Assembly (NCBI RefSeq): GCF_964340395.1
Contig: NC_135549.1
Coordinates: 25,067,342-25,131,341 of the forward strand
From: Glandiceps talaboti
Lineage: Eukaryota > Hemichordata > Enteropneusta > Spengelidae
Length of the DNA stretch: 64,000 bases
Direction of reading: 5' to 3'
Positions within the stretch are counted from its first letter, which is position 1; each line of letters starts with the position of its first letter. The notes under the pieces are model-generated. The model was not told the DNA's origin, did not search any database, and saw nothing but the letters and a program-made list of their open reading frames with translations. Both the position numbers and the translations under genes were made by a program. This document shows, one piece after another, positions 47,301 through 59,340 of this stretch.

Positions 47301-47714
47301 TATGTAATACTTTGAAATATTATAATCATTGTCAAATCCAAGGTGATGTGCTGACGTACTAGATACATCATTTTCTGTAGGCCAGAGTCAAATTGTACAT
47401 GTCTGGGGATATTGGCTCGTATCTCCCCTATGCCTGGCACATCCCTAATGATTGTGTATTTAACGTAAAATTAGCTCAACCCTCCCAGTTAGTTCTAATG
47501 TAATGGCGACACTATTGCCTCAAAATTTAAAACCCAATAAGAATTTGCACCTGCATTCTGACCTTGCTTCTAGGGAAATGCTTTTAGCTTAGAGTAGAGA
47601 TGATAGTCAAAATCCCCACTTGACATTGACTTAATATGAGGCTACAGTTTCTCATGATGCACTGGTGTTTCCCCTATTCTGTTTCATGTGGTGACTCACT
47701 CCTATATACTTTAC

Positions 47715-47805
47715 TGTAATGTGTAGTCTAGTGCTACCCATGGCATTGAATGTCAAGATTTCTCATCAAAGAGTTGGTGGTAAAGAGATGATTCTATAAT
47801 TTCTG
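47715..47805 (+). repeat. Dispersed repeat, partner of 33510
   Basis: Contains AGTGCTACCCATGGCATTGAATGTCAAGATTTCTC followed by TTGGTGGTAAAGAGATGATT. It lies just upstream of the SINE at 47841. Confidence 0.6.
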
Positions 47806-47840
47806 TACCACTGGTAGATCTAGACTATGCAACATGTATG

Positions 47841-48200
47841 GGGAGTCATGATGGGTGAATGGTTAGTGTGGCCAGCTTGGAATCTGCAGGTTGCAGGTTC
47901 AAGCCCCGTTGCTGCCGTTTGTTTCTGATTGGCTAAAGTCCTTGGGTAAGATTTGAACCACGATTGTGCCTCAGTCAACCCAGCTGTATAATTGGGGACC
48001 TGGTAGGATAGAGGTTGCTATGTGAACGCTTTAATCCTATGTGTTTATAAAGACTGCAATGGATTGTATGCTCCCCAGAGAGTTCAGGAAGTGTAAAGGG
48101 CCGTTATGCCGATATAGATTCGAGTCAGGGGTAATAATTATAAAGCGCTTTGTGCACAGAGTGGGAAAGTGCTATATAAAAACCAACATTATTAAAAACA
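47841..48200 (+). mobile_element. Full-length tRNA-derived SINE, about 360 bp
   Basis: The head carries pol III box A (GAATGGTTAGTGTGG) and box B (GGTTCAAGCCCC at 47896-47907) at tRNA spacing. The body follows, then a 3' domain with AAAGCGCTTTGTG ... GAAAGTGCTATATAAA and an A/T-rich tail. Such 3' ends are shared with the tails of L2/CR1-type LINEs and Deu-type SINEs (family knowledge, subfamily not assigned). A truncated copy is at 7800-7932. Confidence 0.85.
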
Positions 48201-50362
48201 AACAGTATGTGGTGAATCCCAAGAAAGCCAGCTAACCCACATCGAAAATATTTTTCATTGAATTTTTTATCAATGGGCACACACAGTGTACAGTGTACAA
48301 AATATACATTAACAGGAGTTGGCTGTTATCAATAAAGGAAATATGTCATTCACTTTGCTATGGTATCAATGTATTGTATTTAGTTATGGTCTATCGAATA
48401 TTAATATTGATGGTATCAATCAATAAAATATTTCAGTGTCTTTGAATAACTATGAAAATAAATAATTAGTGATGATAAAATTTTGATGAATAATTTACTG
48501 TAATGTTGTACAGGTTATTGACAGGAAAAAAAAATGGTGAAATTAAGAAAGAGTGCAGGAATTCAAATAAGATATAAAATATGTATTGTGGCTGGTCAAG
48601 TTGTGTCCTGTACTGGAGATTTGTTTATACCACCTCTACACTACTACATACAGCAATGCAATGTATACACGTTAGTTTATACTTGCAGAGGCTCCATCAT
48701 AGGTAAATATATATGGCAATATGATATTCGTATGTTTTTATGCTATTTTCTTATATTTTAAACACATTTAGACAACGTCATTGTGGCAAGATGGGATACT
48801 TAATACCAGATGCAATTCTTAATTTATCATCTGTTTTATAACCATGGGACAATTTGTGGGGAGAAATTTGGTCAAATTTAAGTATAGTTATCAACTGTTA
48901 AACAGCAACTTGGAAATTTTATGTGGAAACTTTGGTCCATTTTATCCACTGTTCTTAACAAAAGCTCTCATCAGGACATGTTGAAAAGTCAGTGAAGTTT
49001 TTACAAAGGGTGCACTTTTAATACCGGATTGAAAATCTATTAATAGTTCTGTCTTGGATTTCATTTCATGACTTTAATATCCAGGAGGAAAATCTCATCT
49101 AAAACAATGCAAAAGCTGCTCAACAGTACAACATTATGTCAAAAGTAACATTATGTCCGCACCCCTTTTCTATGTTGTTGAAACTGCTTTCCTTAGAGGG
49201 CTGGAGAGAACTTTTTTTTTAAAAGTTTAATAATTATGTTTACTGATTTGTAATACTGTTATTTGTGATGAGACAAGAACCTGTCTTCCAAGATCAAATG
49301 ATTTTCAGAGTCAGAATGCTGTTGAGATTTTCGCCTTTTTTCGCTCACATGGGGAAAAATATGATAAATTGTCATCATACAAAGGCAGAACAAAGAAGAC
49401 AACATGTATAGTAAAATGGAAGGAGTTATGTTATAATTAAAGCTATGTGTAACAAATTTTTTGTTTTGTGTAAAATGGTTTCCCCAGTGTGGCCCCTCAT
49501 AGCAAGTTGTTTACACTCAGCAAGCATCATTACTGGGGCAGGCTGTTTGTCAGTAAATTGACAGCATTATATTTATTGACATAGAAGCCTGTGTTTATTC
49601 ATATGTGTCTGTTTACTTACGTTGGGAGGTAGCAAGTATAAAGGGCCGCCACTGTAAGAGGATACGGTACGCCAGCAGCCTTTATCATACAGGGAAAGCA
49701 AAATAAAAAGACATTTATTTTTACAGAAATCTAAATATGTATTTGTTTATACGAGGTTATAGTTGGAATAGCTTTAAGTGGTAGGAGTAAGAGTGTGGTT
49801 GTGATAAAAACGTGACTTTCAAGACTTGTCGCAAACAGTAGAAATTTGATGATGAGACTCAGCCTGAACCAACAATAATGTGTGTAAATATTGGATCACT
49901 ATTACAATTGGTCAACATTATACAGCTTCAAGTATTAATGTGCTCAGGAGTAACATAGTGAAATAGGTATTTTCCATCATTAATACTGTTATATTGCATG
50001 TTTTAAATCATTGAAAATAGTGGTGTGCATTTACAAGGAGAGCAAATCACAAACTGAATCTGCCTGGTAATGAGGTGGAAATGGGCACCAACTCAATTAT
50101 ATAGCTTATCCCACATCTTTTAAATTTTCAGTTTTTATAGTTACGATTGATTTAATCTAGCTACCTGGCATTGAACAAGACAGGATTGAGTCAAGTTTGG
50201 TACTGACTCAGACTAAATAATTTGTTGATGTGACAAGCAGCTGTTCTGCTCCATCAGTCTTTGTTTATTTCTATTCTTACTCATTGAAGGCCCTCTTAGA
50301 AAGATTTAGGTGTGGAATACAGTTATATGGCAGAGCTATAAAATAAAACACGTAACTCTGAA

Positions 50363-50922
50363 TGTATACGCTTCAGGGTTTTGATACGTCTTCTCCCCTC
50401 TGCTATGGTTCTTCCATATCTCTAACAGCGAGACTGTGAACAGATTTCATTCGCACGGATTTTCGGGAAAAAAACAAACCACCCATACCCTTGCTAATGA
50501 CTATAAAAAGTACAGAAAGCAACTTTGGATCATTAAATTCAACCTATAGATGTCTTGTCTATTCTGTCAATTCTTGTCTTGCGTTTGCTTGAGCCACAAA
50601 ACGTACAATATGACAGCTGCTTTTAACATACAAGGTTGTGCGTATGTGCAATATTAATCTGTTTGGATGACTTGTCGCTGTCCATTTTGCGGCCTGAGCA
50701 AACATTAAGACACAACAAGAATTGACAGATTAGACAAAATGTAGGTTGAATTTAGTGATTTTAAAGTTCATTTCTGTAATTTATATAGTCATTAGCAAGG
50801 GTATGGGTGATTTTTATTCCCAAAATCCCTACAAATGAAATCTGTTCGCAGTCTCGCTTTTTGATATAGGGAAGAACCGTAGTGAAGGGGAGAAAACATG
50901 TCGAAACCCCGCAGCGTACACA
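50363..50922. mobile_element. 560-bp foldback element with about 240-bp inverted arms
   Basis: The left arm, about 50363-50600, has TGTATACGCTTCAGGG, TGGTTCTTCC, GCGAGACTG, ACAGATTTCATT, CACCCATACCCTTGCTAATG and TCTGTCAATTCTTG. It recurs inverted at about 50690-50922 with moderate divergence. There is no coding capacity. The arms pair across a spacer of about 90 bp. Confidence 0.85.
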
Positions 50923-51000
50923 TCCACAGCTATGAAAAACATTGGTCCTGTAAAATAAAAGTCACAAAAATGATCCTATGTAATCCTTACTTAAGTTATG

Positions 51001-51060
51001 GCTCCACTGATATGAGAACACTAATGTGAGAACATGGGATTGGAACCCTGGCCTTTAAGA
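51001..51060 (+). repeat. Dispersed repeat word, relative of 54733
   Basis: GGCTCCACTGATATGAGAACACTAATGTGAGAAC and TGGGATTGGAACCCTGGCCTTTAA match the units of the tandem array at 54733-54950. Confidence 0.7.
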
Positions 51061-52148
51061 ATTTAGACAGTCTTTGAATACAGGAATAAAGGAGCATGAA
51101 CAAAAAGCAGGGTCACAAGAACTGGGATGACGTCAATGGTGATGCTTTACACAAGTTTCATGAACACAAGCTGACTTGACTGCTGTTTACAGATATATCA
51201 TCAAATACATAAAATAAATGCACTCAGTAAATATTTGAAAAATATCAATATATATATAATATATATGTTGTTTGTTGCTATGGTGTTTGAATTCCAGGTG
51301 AAAAATCAAAATGGACTTTGTTTACTGTACATAACACAAATTTATACAAAATACTTTTATTGATCTCTCAGGAAAATTTGACAGTTTTTACATTATTATA
51401 ACTGAATTACATACAATGTATGTTATGTTTTTACGTTGAATACAGTTGATAACAACTTTCTGGTAATAATTGAACAAAAGCAACAAATTTTCTTTTTTTT
51501 CTTCTAAGTTTATGTACATATATCTATACAACAAAACGAGAGAAAGAGGTCAAAAATATGCTATATCATTGTTTTGACTTTGAGGGTGAAATGCCACCGA
51601 ATTTACAGCTTCAGTTTCCTGTTTTTATTTAGCAAGGGAGTATCAAATATCATTGTTTATGAATATGAATGAACTTAGTTAGATTTTGATATAAAAGAAT
51701 ATTAGCAGTTGCCATCACATGATGAGTGTAAGGTAGTGATGCCTTTAATGAGTTTGAATAACAGTGTCTTGACAACAATTGCAAACATATAGAAGCCAGA
51801 AATTTCCATTATGCTAAAACTTACTGTTTTTATGTGTTGTCAATTTACTCTCATTTTCAATATACAAAAAAAGTGAATGTAACACAAACCCGGTAAAATT
51901 ACCTTTATTCATTGCACACACAGACAGACAGTGTATTTTAATCAAGTAACAAACTGAGTGGAAGTGGTGTGGTTTTTTTTTGTGTGTGAATGCGTAGCAC
52001 ACCAGTGAATTGGAAATATCAAAGGTTAAATGTAACCATAGCGAATTTATATTTGCATGCCAGCCATGCTGACTTTTGGCTTCTGTTTTGTTTTTGGTTA
52101 TGTAGATATTGTTGCTTTTGTGAAGCTTTTTCCACATTTGCAATCCCT

Positions 52149-52295
52149 ATGAGTGACTCCGCAGCGACCACCGTCAGCCAAGCCACTGCCATTGTAAGTA
52201 ATGCCAGTCACCCAAGTTCCAATGGTACTGTACGGTCACCAAACCATGACAACAACCACACAGATATGGCTCAACAACTTCAACAGCAACAACAG
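52149..52295 (+). CDS. FoxP: First coding exon of a FoxP forkhead transcription factor (partial)
   Basis: A 49-codon exon runs from ATG at 52149 to a donor (AACAG|GTGAGA). The upstream acceptor, TTTTTGGTTATGTAG, starts the exon at 52106, so 43 bases are 5' UTR. The peptide opens MSDSAATTVS, which aligns with the vertebrate FOXP start M-x-E-S-A-T-E-T-I-S. A polar Ser/Asn-rich stretch follows, then QQLQQQQQ at the exon end, in line with the Gln-rich N-terminus of FOXP proteins. FOXP factors are leucine-zipper forkhead repressors of neural and other development. The zinc finger, zipper and forkhead would lie beyond the window. Plus-strand orientation and linkage to TMEM168 and SAMTOR match human 7q31 and raise confidence. 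The frame is open upstream of the ATG, so the start rests on alignment only. Another Gln-rich factor remains possible. Confidence 0.72.
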
Positions 52296-53488
52296 GTGAG
52301 ATGAAGCTTTCATTATTTGTCGTTGCTCTCCACAACATCGCATCCACTGTAACCATGGCGATACATGTCTGTGTTAACTTTGGTGTCATTTAATTATTCA
52401 ATTGTAAGTCATTCGTAACCTTGACATTGCACCAATGAATGTGATCACAAGTATTGAGTGAGAGTGACTCATTAGTCAAGTTTTCCATTTCTCTTTAATG
52501 TTGGTAATTAAAATATGTAGATTTCAATAGGGAGGTTTATCTGTTACAAAGGAATGAAAGGACTTGATGATGAATGTACATGATGTACGTTGTAAATGGT
52601 ACATTTTTGTTGAAAATGACAACTTTGTTTATTTACATATAATATAGAACGCCAAAAGTACTGATACATAAAAATGCATCATGCATATGTTTTCTTACAA
52701 TATCCATCATGAACACATTTCTTGATATACAGTATGCAGTATTGTCTGCGTATTGATGTCAAAAAATATGCATTCATATTCTCACTGACCGAGACTTTCA
52801 GTCATGCAAAACATTTCTGTACCATACCCGGGTATAAACAATTGGATCCAGCTATGCTTTCAGAAATAAGAAATCCAATTGAACATATGATAGAAGTTAT
52901 AGCTTACCTTCAAATTACACTTAGGTGAATGAAAAAAGACAGTACTCATAGATGTATAATTTGTTTAAAAAAAAAAATTATCATTGTCTTCATCTACCAG
53001 ATGCATTGATATGATGTAGGGTTTTCCTGGACCCTCACTCAGTCATACTGCCCATGTACTTCGTCAGGGTTTTGCTCATTAGCAAACTTTTATCTGACAA
53101 ACCCATGTCACATGTGTGCCCTCTCGTCTAATGAAACGTGTAGCCCAAATGTTTGGTGTTATGAGTCAAAATGATAAAACTGGGATTGCTAGACTCACCA
53201 CATGAGATAGTCAGAGAGAAAATAACCAAATCTGGGTGCGTCACTACAAATTGTGTGCGTCATGCAGTTGTCCGTCAAATTGACTTAAGGGCACACTGTC
53301 AGTAGGAAGTTGGACAAAAAAAAACCCACAACAAATTGAACAATACAGATGTGTAATAGACAACTCTCTATTGATCTATTTGGGGGTTCTTTTCATGGAG
53401 AAGCAATGTTGAGAGTCTCTCCAAGTGACAACACTTAGAGGCCATTCTCTGCAATGATGGAGAAGACTTGAGTGTCGTGAGATGGATG

Positions 53489-53515
53489 TGGTTCCAGTGG
53501 TTCCAGTGGTTCCAG
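53489..53515. repeat. Three copies of GGTTCCAGT
   Basis: Short 9-bp tandem repeat, in a plus-strand intron. Confidence 0.85.
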
Positions 53516-54732
53516 GCTACAAAAGGACAAATGCTAATACAGTTACATAAACACAATGAGAGTTACAATAACTTACATATTCCATAGTAGTATTGTTCAT
53601 TCGTTGTACATGTACATTTACTGAAAATAATATTAGTGAATTTTAAAAGTAACTAAGACCTGACAAAATATGGCTTGCTGTACTTATGAGCACTACAAAC
53701 TAACAAGCAAACAGTGTTACAATATATTGAAGGGATGGCGTAACTTTGCTTTAAAAACACTGGACTAGTTTGTGAGTAATATCGTAAGTGTACAATAACC
53801 TTTTGAAAATATATAGTACACTTTTATGGATATTGTCGGTGTGCTGAACCGTAACCAATATTGTACGCTCACAGCTTTTCACTGTATACACTTCATTGTG
53901 GTGACTTTTTTTATGACTCTTCAAATAAAATAGTCCAAAAAAAAAACTGTATGAAATAGCCAAACAAGGGAAGATGAATGGTTCTTTTCTGTTGTGTTGT
54001 CATTTGGTTATTCTGATCTGTGAAGCATTGAGAAATCTCTGAGGAGTAAGCAGCATTGTATTCTTTTCATGTCTTAAATGTAGACTTTGAAGTGCCGCAT
54101 GAATGTTTTATATTATAATTTCAAATATACTCTTTATAATATTTATTGGTTGATTGGTGAAAGGCTTTGAGTAATTTGGACTTCAAATTTCTTTTGTGCG
54201 GACATCTACATACACAATATGGTCATGTAAAATGCATTCGTTTTGAAGATAACAACAAATTAGGGTGTATGCCAGGGGAGTTTGCGTACATGTATATGGA
54301 TTTCAGGCTTAATGAGTTATGGCATTTCAGAACTCATCCCCTAAGTCAATTATCGTAATTAATTGAGCACATTCTGTGGGTTTATATAATAATTTCTCGG
54401 AAAAGAGGAATGTAAAAATGAAGAGAAATATTTGATGTCAGCTGATTAAATTGTACTCTATGACAGAGTCAGTTTTTATAATGTGATGAGAAATGATGAG
54501 ATCGACATTTACACTTTCAGTGTTAATGGCCCTGTTTGAATAGTGGATTAAACTTTAGGTGTGAAAAAAAAAAACCAGTTGTCATTCAAAGCTATAAAAA
54601 AAAAATTTAGTGTAGATTTTATCTCATCTGTGGCTTCAATGTTTCGTCACCCGGTGAGAAGAGACTCAAAACCATAAATAGCTTCTAGGTTATATAAGAT
54701 TTGGTCAGGAATATAACAGTCATCCAATTTAG

Positions 54733-54950
54733 TCTGTATGGCTCCACTGATAAGATAGCAGTAATGTGAGAACTTGGAATTGAATCATGGGCCTTTAAAC
54801 CTATGGTAAGATAGTGCACAGAACCTGGGATTGAATGATGGGCCTTTAAACCTATGGTAAGATAGTGCATAGAACCTGGGATTGAATGATGGGCCTTTAA
54901 ACCTATGATAAGATAGCACTAATGTGAGAACCTGGGATTGGAACGTGGTC
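54733..54950 (+). repeat. Tandem repeat, about 60-bp unit, 3-4 copies
   Basis: Units contain GGGATTGAATGATGGGCCTTTAAACCTATGGTAAGATAGTGCA. The middle two copies are nearly identical and the outer ones carry GCAGTAATGTGAGAAC or GCACTAATGTGAGAAC. A single relative occurs at 51001-51060. Confidence 0.88.
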
Positions 54951-56792
54951 TTTTAAGTTTTAATTTGTACAGTTCTTCTAGAGCCCGAGGTACAAGAAAA
55001 GGGGGCAATCTTGGCGCAAACTGTCTCATAATTCTCGGTCATCCATATAATGTACCAAATTATTTGGAATCGAAAACTGAATTGTTAAAATCATAGCGAA
55101 TTTATTTACATATAATTTTAACCAACATTGTGCTGTCATGAGAAAAAAATAGCAAAAGTTAGCTTTTCAAATTTTAAATTTACATACGTGTAACATTTCC
55201 AAAGTATATATATATGCCAAGCAAGAATAGGGTCAGATATAGGTTTTTAGGCTAAACGGAGAAAATCAAGACTCCAGGAGAAAATTGAAGCAACGCTCAG
55301 TTTTTTTCAAGGATTTATTTATAATATTGTGAACTTCATAAAAAAGGGCTTTCAAAGAGCGACCGTGATGAGAATATATCAATTTTCCTACTCGTGCCTT
55401 AAATTTTTACAGAATGACATCATACACATGTATGTATCACAAGAGATATCACCATCCTCGTAAATATGTTGTGTACCAATGTATGTCACAAGGGGTGACC
55501 ATGGCAACTAATGACACTCAGAAAGTACAAATGTAGGTCACTGTAAAAAAAAAAAAAAGTGCACTTATTGCGATGTCAATTGTGAAGTGGCCAAGTGATG
55601 TTTTGTTTTGTGAGATATCTGATCAGTTTGTGCTATCTTATAAATAACTCATCTTTACAAGGTATTGAGTTGAAAGTATCGTAACACAGCTAAGATGCGT
55701 GCATCAGAGAGATAAAAACACAATAGTGACCAAACCTATGACATCAGCAATGATGAAACCATTTTGATAGAGGGGAGGCAAGTTGTGGTCGGAAGGGGGG
55801 GGGGGGGGGAGTTGCAGTAGGAGTAGACTATTTAGGTAGGTAATTTTAATACTGTATATTTTGTTTCCATGAATTCTATGCAATTCAGGGAGTTTTGACA
55901 ATGATGATCATTCAAAAATTGGACTGTATGTAGTTTTGAACCAAATCTTCCACATGACATTCTGAGGATGTATCAAGGTCCTTAGACGTAACTTTCAGAT
56001 AAAAAAAACTAGTCTTCTCTTTTCCCCCTCCCCTCTGCATAGCCCAATTTGAAATCTTGATAGAGGAATGTTGTTTTCCTGAGTTCACTGACATGTATTG
56101 TTTCATGCAAACTTGTGTATCCTGTAAAGATGATAAAAGTAAAAAAAAAATGAAAATGCTTATTTTTCTGCACCTCTTGCATTCATGGTAATCTCTTAAT
56201 TAAAATAGTATCTCAGTAATTTGTGTTTGTGAGTAACTAAACACTTTCACTTTCGTTGGACGGTACTTTCCCGGATCCCTTTGATGTCAGCTCATATCAG
56301 TCTTAATCATCTGATCCATCACCGCCTCCTCATCCTGAACCTACCTCTACCAAAATGATAGAGTCCGAAACTGAAATGACGTCAATTTCACCATTAACTA
56401 ATATGAACAAGTTTACATTGCAAGAGACAGGTTCTTAGCGACTTCATCGTATTCAGGTGCTGTGTCTCATTGTCTCCCTGAAGAATAAAATAAGCATGCC
56501 CCCATCACTGTACAGGTCTCATGTTTAATTGAAAAATCTATTGAGATGAATTAGCTAGTAGCCGGGCGATTATTCACTGTCATACTTTCTCAGTGTTGAA
56601 ATTTCACATGCAAAATGTTTACTGATCCAGAGGTCAAAAAGACATGGAATTAGCAAGTCAGGCAGACAGCACTAGGTGGACTTCCAAGGAATATCAAATG
56701 GAGACAGGTATTCCATAGATGATGAATTTTTTATAGGGAACATCAAAGTGTCATTGGTTTTATTTTTGTTGTCGTAATATTGCATTTTATTT

Positions 56793-56825
56793 TATTTTTT
56801 TATTTATTTATTTATTTATTTATTT
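56793..56825. repeat. (TTTA)n microsatellite
   Basis: About eight TTTA copies in AT-rich DNA. Confidence 0.9.
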
Positions 56826-58914
56826 CCAAGGATGACCTATGGGACTAGTGCCATTAGCAGGCTCCAACAATAAAATTGTACAAAACAAACACCACAACAT
56901 GCACAAAATAAAAGTGCACTTGAATGCGAAGACGCAACAAAAAATGCTAACACCTAAAATAAAAACAATGTGTCACATTACAGTAATGACACTCGTCAAG
57001 TGAGAAAAAAAGCCAAAACGCATTAATCTAATTTCTAAAACAATCTGATGGAGTAAAGTCTTAAAATATGGCATAGTGTTAAAAATATCAATCTAAGAAT
57101 TACTCTGTACAGTTTCATGAAAACACATCATGCTCCTAATTAAAGACGAGGATTTACTGATATTTGAGTACATTACACCTTCAGTAGCTAATATCATTTG
57201 TCTATTTTATTTTAAAGGATGAAAAGTGAATGTAAGAATTCAACTACTCTTGTGTTCTGTTAGTTGAAATGTAGGGTTGTATTAATTGGCAGACAAAGTA
57301 TATGAGCTATTCGTATGAAATAACTGAAAATAAGAAACTTAACAAACAGTTATGATACATTAACTCCCATGATTAATGTACATTCAACAAATAGGTGGGG
57401 ATAAATTTGTGAGCCTCTACAAAATATAGTCCCTTCCAAGGACCCCCCACCACCACCACTATTTCAACCCTCTTGCCCCTCCCTCCCTCCCCCCACCCCG
57501 TAAAAAAAAGTTTCTGGTACAAAATGAAATTCTGATCTACATTCACTATGTATAACTACAGTAACCTTTATTCAATTTTAAAGTAGCCAGCAATACCAGT
57601 TTGTTAATTAGCATGGCATGAATATGTTAACGATATTTAAATTTATGCAAATTTATACTAAGCCCTCATGCTCAGAAAAGGCTGTAATGTAACAAATGAA
57701 ATTGTTGTATTTAAATGTCAACGGTGAATCAACTGTAAATGAATTCCATGAATGCTGTTTAGAGCGAAAGAAGGAGTTTATACTTATAGGAATGCACATT
57801 TTAAGGGCCCCCTCTTATCAAACTGGGTACAAATTGTTGTTTCTTTAAAAAGAAACTGAGATAAGAAAAACAGGAATATAATATTTAGAATATTGTTTAT
57901 GTTTGTAACATCAACAGTTTAGATAAGAACCACTGATCAGTTGGTGGTAAAAACAACTTCTCTTTCTACATTTTGTCAACATTTGCTGGGAACTCAGAAA
58001 TAATTTGCTTCCTGCATTGTCACTTGTTCTTTTTTTTCCGCTATTTATTTTAATAACAGTAACATGTTCCAGAATGTGTTTGGCAAGACTGTCAGGATGG
58101 CTTTTTCATTGTGTAAATTTCAGAATTACATGGAGTGACGCATTTACTGTAATTACATGTATTAGCGGAGAGAGAAAGCAATTTTGTAAGTAAGTGGGAC
58201 AAGTAAACACATTTGACCCAGAATCGTGAATAATTTTGCTTCTCATTTGACATTAAATATTCTGGTTGAATATTCTCATTACAATGTCTTGCATCGATAA
58301 ACTTGAATGATATATTTTTTTGTGTGTGGTGTGAAGTGTAAATTTCCCCCAGCAGATTGTCTCTATCACCATTAATCTTTGCAAGAAGTAGCAGCAATTA
58401 GAGAGAAGACAATAGACTACACACTTCAATGACGGTGAACACCAGTAAAATGTCAATTACCCCATCAATCTATGTAATTGAATTTTTATTGCACAGTGTA
58501 TATGCCAGAGAACCAAATTTTCCAATTTGTGTAATTGTTGTTCTAAAGAGTCAAGTTAATTATTAATCTGTTGATCCAGGAACAAGATGTTCAGTGCACC
58601 TGCAGTTCAATGTTTATCTTATGTACTCAAGGTTGAAATATCCACGTCAATGCATTGCCAATGTTGTATTTTTTGGTTCTGTAAATTTTATTTTAGTTCC
58701 TAGATATGTTTATACGAACACTGCAATCATCGTAGAGATGACAGGTATATAGATCTAGACTGAACTATGTTTACTTTTTAAGTCTGTGAACAATCTATAT
58801 GGTGTCTTTTTTTTCATAGTTCTTTTTTAACGTCAAAGTGTGTAGTAGATAGTAATAGCCAGGAGTTAAGCGAAGGACTATAAAGCTGTAGTTTGTGGTA
58901 AACTCGTTACACAA

Positions 58915-59340
58915 AACGAAACCAACTCAAACTGACTTTGAATTCTCCAACAATATCCACTCACACTTAGAAACAATTTCAATTATAAAGAGTTTAATAG
59001 ACAAAGATGCAAAGCAACCCTAAATGGCATTAATTTTTCTTCCACAATATCCATTCATGCTTGACTTTGAAATAGAGGAATTGACAATGACACAAAATGT
59101 GACTTGAAATTTTCTTCAGCAATATTCATGTACACTTGAAACAAAGAGATAGATACAGACACGAAGCAAACCTAAATGGCGTTAAATTTGCTCCAACTAT
59201 ATCCGCTCGTGCTTGAATTTGAAACAGAGGAGTTGACAATGACAACAAAACCCAACTCAAACTGACATTAAAATTTACTACGGTAGTATCCTCTTACACA
59301 TGAAACAGAGATAGACAAAGACATGTAAACTGAAGCTTAA
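58915..59340. repeat. Degenerate tandem array, about 155-bp unit
   Basis: Two to three units share CCTAAATGGCRTTAAWTT, ATATCCRYTCRTGCTTGA, TTTGAAAYAGAGGARTTGACAATGAC and GAAACARAGATAGAYAMAGACA. Within a unit the half-length words recur (ACAATATCCA/ACTCACACTTAGAAAC), so the unit looks like an old dimer of about 78 bp. Confidence 0.75.

Larger units (their letters stand above)
41151..47840. other. Non-coding DNA between SAMTOR and the FoxP exon, left part
   Basis: Many short AT-rich open frames occur but none resembles a known family. Besides the hAT MITE copy and the repeat partner at 47715, I see only low-complexity T and A runs. The region probably belongs to the 5' introns or upstream control region of FoxP. 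Confidence 0.5.
48201..52105. other. Non-coding DNA before the FoxP exon
   Basis: Contains the long foldback at 50363-50922 and a repeat word at 51001-51060. No coding segment was recognised. It is probably a FoxP 5' intron. Confidence 0.5.

Noticed and set aside
47841-47920. Functional tRNA gene
   Set aside because: Boxes A and B are present but the acceptor and anticodon stems do not form. The sequence continues into a SINE body.
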